The notes: generated from the letters alone by a model not told the origin. A stretch of DNA of 64,000 nt from Paramecium tetraurelia (GCF_000165425.1 NW_001799008.1:124001-188000); one strand, 5' to 3'. Positions 22,609 through 34,790 are shown, counted from the first letter of the stretch. A program made the numbers and translations.

Positions 22609-23668
22609 ATGACTACATATTTATCAATTTATTATAAATTTTCAAATGGGCTTAAGCAAGTCAAAAATTCCATGTTCTCAATATAAATTATATTCAATTT
22701 GCCTGCTCCGAAAAATGTTAACACTGATTGAAGTGATAACAGAAATGGTTCATATGTTATTTTACTTGAACCAACTATAATTGTAGTTAGATCTTCCAAT
22801 TAAGCATTTAAGGCAGCCAACTAACCCAAATTTATTGCGAACATGAACCATAAACTTTTTACAACATCAAGAACATTTACTGATGTGGGTTCCTTGGTTT
22901 GCAACTTACCCATTGATGCAGCTATGATGTCTTTGGATAAACCCAATGATGTGTAGCTCTTACCATAGATATCTTCTACAGTCATGTCTGCATTCAAATT
23001 ATTGCCTTCTTTGAATGCCAGTGTTAATTATTCATTTATATCTCCATCTAAGCCAATTAATTAAAATATTTTTTCAATTGTAGTGTCCGTAATCAGAGAA
23101 CCATTCAGCTTCACAAATTGATTTACTGCTTGCACCTTATAAAAAGAGACACTCTTGTTCACATTTAAATACAGGTATGGGTATTTTGGGCAAGGACAAA
23201 CAACTTTCCCAATTTCATAGCCTTCTCTCAATAAATGAATTTCTCTTAAATTTATTAAGTTATTAAATTGATAAAATGCTCCTTCCTTATTGCTCATTAA
23301 ATAGTCAATTGCTTTTATTGAATTATGAACACTCCTTTATTTAATTAACTTTAAATCCAATTCTTTTTCAAAAATGTCAGAATAATATGTAAACTCTTCC
23401 TGATCTTACAATCCATATCCACAAATCGAAACCTCGTTTTGTAGAGGATACTCTTAATCGAGTAATTTTTTAATTACTTTCAGTTCATTAACAATGAACT
23501 AATTTACTATTCATAATATACATCTTTGAACTTATTATGCTAAATTTTTATTTGGTAGTTTCTATACTCATTTGTAACTTCGTAATATGGATGTGTTAAT
23601 CCTTCGAGTTTTGTGAGAATGCCCAATTTAATAAATTAGAAATCAACTTAAATTGACAATTTACTCAT
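22554..23668 (-). CDS. Pantothenate-kinase-like protein, probably inactive
   Basis: A 363-residue product with one 23-nt intron. The C-terminal two thirds follow eukaryotic type II pantothenate kinase (PanK): YPYLYLNVNKSVSFYKVQ, LNGSLITDTTIEKIF, NADMTVEDIYGKSYTSLGL and IAASMGKL. AINLGQLAALNAQ and TTIIVGS follow at the places of PanK NNIGxIAxxxA and VFVGN. PanK makes 4'-phosphopantothenate, the first step of CoA synthesis. The N-terminal nucleotide loop, usually Gly-x-Asp-x-Gly-Gly-(S/T)-Leu-x-Lys, is degenerate (VDFQFIKLGILTKLEG), and the SGGG/GTSxGGG phosphate loop is also changed. A pseudoenzyme is likely. The stop falls 55 bp inside the convergent gene. Confidence 0.7.
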
Positions 23669-24737
23669 TGTTTATTATTAATAATAATTAAATGCCTTTT
23701 AAAAATTAAGTTAAAAATGTGAACCTTACTTTTCCGCTTATTTAATCTTAGAAAATATGAGTTTTCGATGAATAAATTTAATTTTTTATGAATATTTCAA
23801 TCATATTGTTATTTTATTAAATAATAAATTTATTATAATAGAGAGTCAAGGCATTATTGTTTCTAATTTCTTTTATTTTATTTTGTATTATTATCAATTA
23901 AAAGTACTAAAATTAACTTATAATATAATATAGAACTTCAATTATTAAAATATATATCACAAATTTTATTTTATACGGTTTATTAGATCTAATAAATTTT
24001 GATATTTTTCTAATGCTATTGATTTCTTAGTATATATTAACTATAGTGGATTTATCATATTTATTTCTCCCTTAATTTAATCTAGATTTTATAACTAAAG
24101 GTGAAGATTTACAATTACAAAGGGATAGCTTAAGCGAAAACTTAAGTAATTCATTAATAGTTGATCACAATTTCAAATTGTTTATAATTAATAACGCATC
24201 ACATGTAAAAAATTCACTAATATAATAAGTTCTTACAATAATTAATTTATCTTCAAATATTACAAATAAAATAAACTTATAAATTTTCAGATAAAGATTT
24301 TGGTAATGGTTAGTTGAGTTATGATTCCATTAAATTAAATGAGGTATGCAGTAAGAAATTAATATCAAAGATCAGCAACAGAAACATTTAGGAAGTGCTC
24401 CATTAGTAAATTAAACTCTGCAAAAATTATAATTTATATTTCTTTTTATTATATTAATCTTGTTCAGAAACAACACTGGTTACTTTTGAATTACCAATAC
24501 GTAGACTTAGAGAGGAGTATTATGTAATAAAACTTACTTAATTTTGATAAATAAGAATTGAATGGATCAGTTATTTTTAATTTTCTTGTATTGAAATTCA
24601 GTTCTAGGTTATCCATCATTTAAATATCTTAAAATTCGATTCTTCTCACCTTTTGAGTGGTTTGTATTTTTATATAATAATATTGGATTTCTCAACTTGT
24701 ATTAGAATGTTTTGATCAGTCATTTTTATTATTAATA
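23669..24737. other. Intergenic, AT-rich, with one long open frame
   Basis: About 1.07 kb between divergent genes. Mostly homopolymer-rich AT sequence. A + strand frame at 24109-24324 runs 71 codons without TGA and has somewhat gene-like codons, but no start, intron or homologue can be pointed to. Confidence 0.45.
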
Positions 24738-25845
24738 ATGGGTTAAACATGCAATGGATGCTAATGTTAACATCATTCTGTAGAATCCATTTCGGAAGTC
24801 AATGTGAAAAAGAAACCTAAGAAAAAGGTTGAGAAGCAAGAAAAGTCAGAGAAGACCGAAAAATCAGATCATCAATAAGAATAGAAATAAGTGGAGAAGA
24901 CAGACCATAGTATTAAGAAATAAAAAAAAATCTCATAAGGGGAAGCAGCAATAAAAATTTAAAGAAATTGGAAGAAACACAAAAAACAGAAGGAAAAAAA
25001 GTAAGTAAAGGCTGGTGCTAACATGAAATAATAGTATTTTAAAGAAGAAATGGCAAATGCTCAACCCCCTCCAGACCCTAATCGAGTTAAAAATCCACCC
25101 TATCAGTATTCAAAATTAGATAATAGGTTTTAATCAGGTGCTGTATACGATGGAGAGTGGAAGGATAAAAAAAGAGATGGATTTGGAACGTAAAAATGGC
25201 CAGATGGGGCTAAATACGAAGGGTAGTGGGTTGATAATAAAGCATGCGGACATGGGAAGTTTTATCATGCAGATGGTGATGTTTTTGAAGGAGAATGGAA
25301 GGATGACAAAGCTAATGGTTGGGGTATCTACAAACATTAGAATGGAGCCATGTATGAAGGTGAATGGAGAGATGATTTGTAACATGGAAAAGGAACAGAA
25401 ACTTGTAATATTCAAGTTATTTAGTTTAGGGTAGGATAAATCAAAATATTCTGGAGATTATATCGATGGTAAAAAACATGGAAGAGGGAAGTATGATTGG
25501 GCTGACGGATCCTATTATGATGGAGATTGGAAAGACAATAAAATAAATGGATTTGGAACTTATAAATGGGCAGATGGAAGAGGATACACAGGAGAATGGT
25601 TAGATAACAACATGAATGGCAAAGGGGTCTATTAGTGGCAAGATGGTAGAAAGTATGAAGGATCTTATCTTAATGATAAGAAACATGGATTTGGCATATA
25701 TTACTGGGCTGATGGTCGAAGATATGAAGGGGGTTGGAAGAATGGTAAATAACATGGAAATGCTAAATATTACCTTAATGATGGAACCATTAAGGAAGGA
25801 ATTTGGGAAGATGGTAAAAGAATAAAATGGCTAGATGATCCTTGA
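24738..25845 (+). CDS. Lipid-anchored IQ/MORN-repeat protein
   Basis: A 360-residue product with one 25-nt intron near 25406-25430. It begins MGQTCNGCQ: Gly2 suits N-myristoylation and the nearby Cys suit palmitoylation. A basic Lys/Glu region follows, then an IQ motif ([16 protein letters not shown]), then eight or nine MORN repeats such as [31 protein letters not shown] and [20 protein letters not shown] arrays scaffold signalling and ciliary proteins at membranes. Together this points to a calmodulin-binding membrane scaffold. The last repeats are degenerate ([13 protein letters not shown]). Confidence 0.85.
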
Positions 25846-26963
25846 ATATATATTTCATTCTGCTTTTTACTTCATAATAATAAATAATTAACTATTTCCT
25901 ATTAACTTATTCTTAATAAAATTATTATTTTATTATAAATTATTATCATAAGTGAATTAATAAAATTATAAGCATCATCATTTATTTTAATGTCAACTTT
26001 GAGAACTAATAAAAGAAATCAATTAAATTTAGGCATCTGCAAACCAAAGTACAATTTATTCTTTCATAATATTTTAAATTGAATAAGCATATATCATCTA
26101 GGTAACTATGAATCATAAAATAACAAATAAAGTTACTAAGGATTGGTTTATTGATTTAAAGTATATTAATTTAATTTAGGGTGTTCTCTTTTCAAAAGAA
26201 AGCACTTAGCTAATATTTTAACGGTATCAATTTGTTATGTTGTTTATAATATAGAGAAATATTGTTTGAAAGATTTGTCCATATAAATATTGAGACTAAG
26301 TCTTTTTCATTTAAAAGGGTACAATTATATTTTCAAATAAATTATATCAATATGAAATATAGTTTGTTGTAATATTTTCTAATATTTTGGATAGTAATTA
26401 GTATTACTAATAATTTTAGTATAGAATCAAAACTTAAGAAATTGTATTTCTAATTATAGAATTTATGTATATTGTATTGCTAATATGCACTTATTGAAGT
26501 AATAAATTAATAAATATTTATATAGGGTTGTAACTGGGTATCCCTACAATATTAAACATAGCAAGTATCTCTGGAATCAATATAAATTAGGTTATAAGTA
26601 TTGAAGATTAATAATAAGGGGAATAACATAAATATTTAATAAACCAAAACCCCGGTTATAATTCAACTAATAGAAATAATGAGAAATCTATTCTATGTTA
26701 AATGTGTTTATTGCAAATTTCATACTTATATCATTCTTTTAATGATTTTTACTACAAAAATAACAGAGAAATCATTTATCGTATTAGTTGAATAATAGAT
26801 TTAGATCTAATAATTGTTAAGAAATTTATAATGAAATAGCATCTTTGAGTATAAATATAGAAATGATAATTTTCAGTATGAATTGGTTGACAATCTTTGT
26901 CTTAATTTCTACTAATTGTATTTATCTTATAGAGTTAAGAAATATATATATTCATTTTTAATT
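25846..26963. other. Intergenic, AT-rich
   Basis: About 1.1 kb between two + strand genes, among the longest gene-free stretches here. Short frames only (for example 31 codons from 25991). No repeat, RNA gene or remnant recognised. Confidence 0.45.
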
Positions 26964-27499
26964 ATGTAACAATATAAAGTTATTAACGAATAACCGGTTC
27001 CTGAACATGTAAACTTGTTATTTCTCATATTTGATAGCTCTTTTTTTGGAAATACTCTGATTATAAGGCGAGATCTCAGACTCCGAGTAGATCTAAGTCT
27101 CCTTTAAGGAAATAAAAATAATAACAAGTCAAATCTACATTGCAAAGGTTGGAGGAGGAAGAGTGGGCTGAGTGCACATTTAAACCATAACTCTTTTCGA
27201 AACGATGTTTTCAATATAATGAAGGTGATTTCTTACAGCGATGTCAATAGTATGAAGAGTAGAAATAAGTAAAATTGCAAAAATTGCGGATGTTTGATGT
27301 GGAAAATGAATTGAAGGAATGCACTTTTCAGCCGAAGATCAGTTAGTATGTTAGGAATGCCAACACTATTAATTTGAATGAGACTAATAAGAAATAGGTT
27401 CTTGACAATTATTTGGGATAACCAAAACAATCTTATGCGAAATAAATGTACAAGTACTCAGATGCTTTGAATTTATTGCATAAAGAACTTCATGGATGA
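26964..27499 (+). CDS. Small protein with Phe-x-Pro motifs
   Basis: A 168-residue product with one 29-nt intron at about 26999-27027 and a first exon of 12 codons. It carries a Ser/Arg-rich stretch (RSQTPSRSKSPLRK) and two copies of the motif seen in the gene at 20892: ECTFKPQLFSKR and ECTFQPKISQY. A conserved-looking end follows (YAKQMYKYSDALNLLHKEL). The shared Glu-Cys-Thr-Phe-x-Pro wording suggests a small family or a duplicated module. Function unknown. Confidence 0.7.
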
Positions 27500-27532
27500 T
27501 TATAAAATAATAAATTATAATATAGTTAAATT

Positions 27533-28310
27533 ATGACAGAAATGATTGATAAATTTAGAGTACCTTTTTTAACAGCTTTGGCAAATTACAAATTGAGACA
27601 ACAAAGTGAAATCTGGATAAATTTCAGGAAACTACTGCAATTATTTGAAGGATGCGAACCTTGGATTGCCAATGTCAATGTATTTGTCAATTATATAATG
27701 TTGTTAGAAATGGAATCAATACAAAATATGGGCCTTATTAGAAAAACCTTAAAAGTTAATTAGATTGGTTCAAAATTATAGGGTTAACATTCAAAAGATG
27801 CATCCTAAAAATATTGAAATTGCAATTGACAATTTACGCTCAGGAGATAATCAATACTCATAATATTTGGCAGCTCTTATATAATATATCGTTGATAAAT
27901 ATGAGATCCAAATTAATGAAGAATAAATCGCTAATTATCTTGATGATTCCGACGATATCGAATCCAGGATGAAGACATAAGAAAGTGGACTTGACTTTTA
28001 AGAATAGCCATCCATGGACCTCTCTTGTAGTAATAGTAAACCTAATTCTGCCATGAGAAAAAGCAGCTGCACTTAAAGATCAATTACAACTGAATCTCGG
28101 AGTAATTGGAATTAAACCAAAAGCACCATCGAAAATCTCTAGAAACATAAAATGCATTTATAATAATAAATTGAACATCAAAAAGAAATCCTTAGAGAAC
28201 TCCAATATGAACATAACAAAACCACTTAATAGATATCAAAACTTAGTTCTAATTCGAAGATAGACAAAATTCTAAACCACTTCAATAGATCGAAAAGATT
28301 CATCTAATGA
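27533..28310 (+). CDS. Hypothetical helical protein
   Basis: A 249-residue product with one 28-nt intron at 27680-27707. Without the intron the frame meets TGA soon after, and with it the frame is clean to 28310. The first ~130 residues are helical and hydrophobic in pattern (FRVPFLTALANYKLRQQSEIW), the middle is Ser-rich and acidic, and the end is a coiled coil (QQQIEHQKEILRELQYEH). It lies 33 bp after the preceding gene. No family recognised. Confidence 0.7.
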
Positions 28311-28720
28311 TATGCTATTTTATATAATTTAAGTTATTTAGACTACCAAATCAAATCAAATCAATTATAATTTATTTAAATACTATCAGTAATCCTTTGT
28401 TTCAGCTAAAGAGAGTTATATAAAATATTAATAAAAATACATAATTTGAAAGACATAACTTATGAAAATAATTGACAGCCAACGTTCTATTATGGTCATT
28501 TTAGCTTGCAACTTAATCTATTTGAGAGTCAGATGTAATTAGAATGATGAATATAAATCAAATCCATAAGAGAGTGTCAAAATAAGTTACAAAAATAAGA
28601 AACGGGAAATAATAAAGAAGATGAAAATAAAATACTGATATGAAATATTGATATGATCCTCAAGGTGAATGGAAAGTTAAATTAAAAAGAGGAGAAGAAA
28701 ATAATTCATATATATTAAAA
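28311..28720. other. Convergent spacer with possible coding traces
   Basis: Between a + strand and a - strand gene. A few short stretches have gene-like codons (around 28480-28560 and 28640-28700), but stops and frame changes interrupt them. I see no gene I can defend. Confidence 0.35.
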
Positions 28721-30271
28721 TCATAAATCAAATTCTCCAAAAATTGCACCTTGAATAATTTGATCTTCATGGTATTCCCACGATTAATAGAAGGGGTATC
28801 TGTAAATATTCTCAGATTCGATTAATTTGTCTAATAGACTATCATAATAGTAAAAGTTTTTAGTTTGGTTTTCTTAATGTTCTTCTTCTTATATTTCAAT
28901 CACTTCCTCTTTTTCTTGATCTTCGTCTTCGCCTAATTCAGATTAACTGTCATCCTATTCGGAGATAGCAGCTGCGCCTTTTTGTACTCTTCTTCCCTGT
29001 TTATTTTCGAGAACTGTGTTTCTTCTTTTGTTAAGAGATCCTAAATTGCTGGTTTATTTTTTCAATGGAGTCTTTTCTGATATGGGAGTTTCATCCTATT
29101 TATTGTCTATTTCTACTAACTGCTCGCTTTTTGTACTGCGAACTGACTTAAGGGGAATGTCCTCCAAAGGAATTTTAGATCTTGAACTCAATTATTGCTA
29201 TTATGAAGATAAAGGATTAAAATCCAATTAGGAGAGATCTTACACTGATACTTAAAAAATAATTGATTTCTAAGACTTCTAAGGACTACGCTTATTTTTG
29301 GTGCGTTTCTTTTTGGGACTGCTAGGACTGTTATTATTGGTTTCTTCTTTATCCAGATCACTTGGAGGTTGATCTTCATTAAGTTATATGGAGGTGAGAG
29401 GAGTGAATACACTTTCCTCAGGTTCTGCTTGGGAGATGATGGGTGTTTGTTGACGTGGAGGTGGAATGTCTATTATTTCAGACAATTGTGGAGTTTCTTC
29501 AACTTTTTCTGAGATTTCTGGGATCAAGACTTCCTATTTGTCTTGGTCGAAGAGGATGGCAGATTATTTTCTGGTCATGGTGGGTCTCTTGGGCTTGAGC
29601 AATGTCTTGATGATTTCCATGTGGTTTTAGAGTTGAATGACTTGGTTGTCCAGCTTTTTATTTTGCACATAGTAATCATTAAAGTCTTGGTAGAGACAGT
29701 CGTATTCATCTTTAAGTCGTACCATCGTAACTTAGAAAGTCTCCTATTGTTGTGGCTCTTAATAAAACTGTTGAGTGGATAATAGCAATTTCACCTTGCT
29801 CATTAATTGGGTGACCTTGTCCTTCAATTATTGATCACCCCGATCATTAGCCAGTCGATCCAATCGAATGGAGGCAGCAGGTTCTTTAAATGAGTAAATC
29901 CTAGGGTCTCGAGATAGTCCTCCATCTTCCTTTGGAGGTTAGTACATCAATTGTTTTAGTTTGTTTCTATATCTGCGTACAGTATTAACAACTGATGCAC
30001 TTTGGTTGAGAGGTTAAGTTTGAGTGATCAAATCGCTTCCGTAACGAAATTCTGCTGTTTTCAGTTTCTCCTAACTATTATAGATGGCAATGGTCATTCC
30101 TCTCACTCTCTTTTTGACGGGAGATGGATCATAATATCTTTGAGGATTACTCTAATATTTGATCATCGAAGAGCTTGATTGATTATTATCACCATAACTC
30201 AGGCTGAATTGAGGGTCTTTAGGTTGTAATTTAAGAACAGGCAATCTGAACGATGAAGCTTAAACTCTCAT
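28721..30271 (-). CDS. Hypothetical acidic coiled-coil protein
   Basis: An intronless 516-residue product. The N-terminal quarter is Ser/Pro-rich and basic (YYDPSPVKKRVRGMT). A short coiled coil occupies about 150-240, then comes a long low-complexity region alternating Ser/Pro, Lys/Arg clusters (SPKKKRTKNKRSP) and acidic runs (SELGEDEDQEKEEVIEI). It ends in an aromatic, possibly folded tail (YDSLLDKLIESENIYRYPF). The Lys/Arg clusters could be nuclear localisation signals. No domain recognised. Confidence 0.75.
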
Positions 30272-30306
30272 TCTGACTTAATAATAATATTTTAATTATT
30301 TGTAAC

Positions 30307-30962
30307 ATGAAACCCTATGTCTAGAAAAACAAGAAGGACTCCCCCTTGGTTCAGTAATCAAAAGCAATGAGTTATTTGTTGAGACATGGAGCCTAGAAGG
30401 AAGGTATTCCAATCAGATAAGATGGTTTTGTGTTGGTTTAAGATCTACTCAATTGGAAGTCGATGGCCAATCTTAAAGCAAATGTTCAAAGTATCAGGAA
30501 TGTAGTGGATAATAATGACAAGAAGAGATTTGAACTGAAAGAAATAGATGGATAATTGTATATTAGATGTGTCTAGGGACACACCATTGAAATAAATGAG
30601 GAAGAACTATTGGGAGAAAATAGTTGATCCAAGCCTAGTTTCCTGTCATTGTACATGGTACATACTTCTAGGCTTGGGAGTTGATTAAGAATACTGGATT
30701 AAATAGGATGGCAAGATAGCATATACACTTTGCAGTAGGATTACCAGGAAATGATGCAGTAATCAGTGGAATGAGAAACACATGCGAAGTCATTATAGAG
30801 GTGGATATGGAAAGAGCAATGAAGGCAGGCATTGAATTTTATGTTTCTAAAAATGGAGTAGTGTTGTCAAGTGGAATTGATGGTGTGATTGCACCGTAAT
30901 TTTTTAAAAGAGTAACCACAAGAAAGGGATAAGACATTCATTTTTAATAATAATAAATATGA
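30307..30962 (+). CDS. TRPT1: tRNA 2'-phosphotransferase with a one-base frame break
   Basis: The Tpt1/KptA family removes the 2'-phosphate left at the splice junction of ligated tRNA, using NAD+. The N-terminal half reads AMSYLLRHGAQKEGIPIRQD and VQGHTIEINEEELL. The C-terminal half reads FPVIVHGTYFQAWELI, HIHFAVGLPGND and GVVLSSGIDGVIAPQFF. All catalytic-fold motifs and the family length (about 218 residues) are there. The two halves are in different frames. A stop would occur at 30625-30627, and no GT-AG intron fixes it. One extra A in the A-run at 30617-30620 would restore one frame through QLIQAQFPV. Sequencing error, recent inactivation or recoding are all possible. Confidence 0.8.
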
Positions 30963-30995
30963 ATAATATATATTTTTAAATAAATAACATCGATA

Positions 30996-32708
30996 ATGAA
31001 AGATTTACGTAACCTTCTGAGTAAGGATAATGAGGATCAATTGTCAGATAAACGAGAATAACTCTATCAATAATAAGCAATAAGTCGAAGAACTGCTGTC
31101 ACTCGTGAATCTGGAAGGCCAGCTGGATCACGGTCTTATTAAAGATTTTTTAAGATCGATTCTCCTACTGGAAACCTTGGAAACTTTTTTCACCATCATA
31201 AATTCTCTTTATAACAGGATGCCTTCCATTATTAGGCAGATTAGTAAGAGAAATTTGTCGTTAAACAATATTGGAGATCTTTGCTTAGATGGCAAGGGTT
31301 CGATGACTATCTGTTCTTGAGAGATCCTATCAACCTAAGACACATAAGGGGAAGGGAGATCCTAACAAAGAATGATGTGGTAGAAGAATTACAAGCATAC
31401 AACATCCATGTTTAAGTGTTGTATCAGGCTGACAATGGGATGTAGGAGTACAAGGACTAGCATCGTAGATCATAGATGCAGCAATTACAGAAGTTGTATT
31501 AGCCTGGAGAGGCAAATTACCAGAAATTTAATCCGGAGAAGTACAAATAATCATTTTTTGGGGGAAAGGATACTGGAAAATTGTAATAAATGGTATTTGA
31601 GAATGCTAAGTTGCATGAGTTAATTGATAAGATACAACAAATACTCTAATTGATCAATGAGAAGATTGTGGGCGAAGAGATTAACCAAATATCCCCACTT
31701 GGAGAGAGGATGATCCGATTATTATGGAAAATCGGATGTTTGAATATGTTTTTGTTGGGCTATTTCATACACAACATTATTTTGGAGATTTATGGTAAGG
31801 AGAAGTTGGCATATCAGAATTGGAAGAAGATCTTGCGTATTTGTAATATGTAAGGCAATCATTGTCACCGCTACAAATTGATAGCCTACAAGCACATATC
31901 CAAGATTTGCATTAAGCTCTAATTATATGACAAGAGTCTCATCTATCTGAAGAAGATGCTCAAACTCTCATGGATTATTAACGATACCAATTACGAGATC
32001 TTTACTTATGATAAAATATCTTTATGTTATTATTACAAGTAGGATATGAACAAGGCAATCTATTATCATGAGAAATTCGCTTAGGGAGAGTATGAAGAGG
32101 CAGGCAAGGGCATGAGGAATGTAGGAGAGGCTGCCTATCTATTGGATGCAAAAATGAAGGAGGGGTTCATCGATTAGAATTCCTATTCTGAGGATGAGTA
32201 CGATCTTGATGTCCTCTTATAGAATGGCAATTTGAACAAGTGGGAATTGGAGAACAAACGCAAGGATCTAAAGGTTATGGCCAAGAAGATACCCACGGAA
32301 TATAAGAAGGGACATAGTTTTGGTAAAATTCATCGACCCACTAATAACATTATTGACTTCAAACACGCCATGTTAATCTTACACAAATTTCAAAACAAAT
32401 AATAGATTCCTTTGGGACCTATTCAATCAAAGGATGTTCCTGATCAAATATAATCTACGAAGAGATGGAAGAAGAAAGATCCTCTCTAATCTTGTCAATA
32501 TCTATTCAATTAAAAGAGCACTAATAGAGTTGCCCAGAACTTTCTATTGTAAGAAGAAATTAAAGAATAACCTATTAGTGATGCTATCTGCTTCAAACCA
32601 TCAGAGAATGTATATTATATAAAAAAGATGATCAGAGTATTTTAATATGATCTTAAGTATTTTTTATAGAAACAATCTCTTTTTAAAAATTCCACTGATT
32701 GTTTATGA
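30996..32708 (+). CDS. Hypothetical helical-repeat protein
   Basis: An intronless 570-residue product. The N-terminal 170 residues are charged and partly disordered. The middle (about 230-400) is a helical solenoid of TPR type. Helices repeat as YKLIAYKHISKICIKLQLYD, KSLIYLKKMLKLSWIINDTN and YYYKQDMNKAIYYHEKFAQG, and the last is close to a TPR consensus. The C-terminal part is basic and less ordered. Many ciliary transport and assembly proteins have this plan, but no family is recognisable. Confidence 0.75.
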
Positions 32709-32722
32709 ATATAATTTAATAT

Positions 32723-34659
32723 ATGAATTAACCAATATCACTAAATTGTCAAAATCCAAAAAAAGGATACCTCATATAGAGAGGAGTAAGTAAAATCAAT
32801 CAGAATCCAAAGGAGAAACAAACATTTGCTGACTATGTGAATTCATTGTCGGAATCATAACATCATCTGCTCACTCATAACAAGTCTCCTAGAAAAGACT
32901 CAGTGCCCAAACGAAATCCCCCGCTCCCTAAATTAGAATTGCCCAATCCTGATATCATGAATAAGAGATTTGTTGTAAATGTAGGTAAATGTCCGATCAC
33001 TAATTTCCAATCGCCTATTTATAGACCTAGTGTACAATCCCATTAAAATTAATTCCATAACCTCTACTCTCCCAGACACTATTCTTTTGAGACTCGGAAG
33101 TCTCTCGTTCCTCAATAAAGATTGTTGCCTATCCATCGAACTTCGGTCAACAATATCACTGGTAGGAGCGTAATGGACGATGACATGAGTCTGTTCTATT
33201 ATAAAATTGGAGGCTCTGAAGTTGTTGATCAACTCAATGAGGAATTCCATAGTTATTCAACTCAACACGAGATGATCTCATGTAAATACTCAAAATATAT
33301 TTAGAGATTGATGATTTAGAAAGATATAAATAACGATTCAGGACGTTCTTGGAATACATTATGGGAAAGCCCATATTCTATAATCTGGAACAGCTAAAAG
33401 AGAAACATAAGGATTTAAGACTCAAAAATAGAGATTTCAATTAATTCAAAAACTATTTAATTGTAAACAATACTCATCTAATATAGACATGCTTCTTAAA
33501 AGTCAATAAAGGACAATTAGATTTTGTGTTTGAATTCAGTTCCATGATTGAGCAATATCGTTATTGTATCATCAATAGCAATACTCCATTCGCAATTATC
33601 TACAACCAGAGGACGGAGAAGTTGAACACAAAAGACGTCCCAGATGCAATCCTGCAATTAGCTCAGAGCAGCTATCAAAAGATTTTCTAGGACAATTCTC
33701 TAGCACCCTACTTCATAGGCATCGAAATCAAACAATAAGCCAGAAAATTGGGCAAGATCCTGTCTCAATTAATGGCATGGGAACAAACCAATGATCAGAT
33801 CTTGGTTGAGATGAGACAGTCCCATAAGGGAATGCATCTCACAAATGTCCATTTCACACTCTTTAAATAGCATTTGATTGAGTCTATGCGTCAATTGAAT
33901 ATACAAGAGAAACAAATAGAGTTGGTGACATCTAGAATGGATGGGTATCGAAGTTACATCATTAATCAAGACTCTTTGCTCGACTACTATGGGGAACAGT
34001 CTTCCCTATTGTAGGTTTAGCAGAAGAAGTATGTGTAATTGTTGAAAAGAGATGTCAGAATGTAAAACTATCCCTTGATAGCCCTGGAGAGACATTCTTA
34101 ATTTATATTGAGATATCTCACTCATCAACACATACCAACCCTCACAAAAAATGATTTGTGGACTATCCATTCGAAGTATAACATAGCCACTGAATGGATC
34201 GATTCCTTTCGGGATAACTTTTTTCAACTTATTAAGAGTCTCAATTTAAATGCCTTGATCATCTAAGATTACGAAGATATCTGGTATAAACTAAGGAAGA
34301 ATATCACCTAATGCCACTCGATTGAAAGCAGCGTTGGTAAGAAGAAGGTGGAAGTTGTAATAGCGAAAGTTTAAATGAAATTGTAAGACAATGAAAACTA
34401 TACAGAATATTTTAAGAATGCCAACTACCAAATGAATTTACATCTGCATCGAATTATTGCTTTTATTCTTAAAGATTAACACATATATAACTCTAATGAT
34501 TTGAAGGTCATTCATCAATCAGTGAAAATTAGAGAAAGCACATTTAATTTGTTTGTTTAATTCTTAAAAAATGCTATGTAAGAAGAAGCCATTTGTTCCA
34601 GTCTAATTGCTTAGGCTGAAGAAATTTGTAATTATTATAAAAAGAGTATATGTACTTGA
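32723..34659 (+). CDS. Two-domain truncated-globin protein
   Basis: A 637-residue product with one 23-nt intron at 33282-33304. Residues 1-190 are Ser/Pro-rich and unstructured, and 190-290 are helical. Residues ~295-405 are a truncated (2-over-2) globin: AQSSYQKIFQDNSLAPYFIG with Tyr at B10, then MRQSHKGMHLTNVHF, whose His360 sits at the proximal F8 place, then ESMRQLNIQEKQIELV. Residues ~530-630 form a second, weaker globin-like unit with LKVIHQSVKIRESTF and His590 at F8. Known Paramecium globins are single domains of about 116 residues. Oxygen sensing or NO chemistry is possible, but neither is shown by the sequence. Confidence 0.75.
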
Positions 34660-34790
34660 TTGCTGTTATCTTACTCCTAATTGATTATTTTCGTTTATTT
34701 CGTAATTAAAAATAAAGTTTTCTGGAATATAATATATCTAATATCATAAACAAATTATTAATGTCAAATTATATTCATTGGTTGGCGTAT

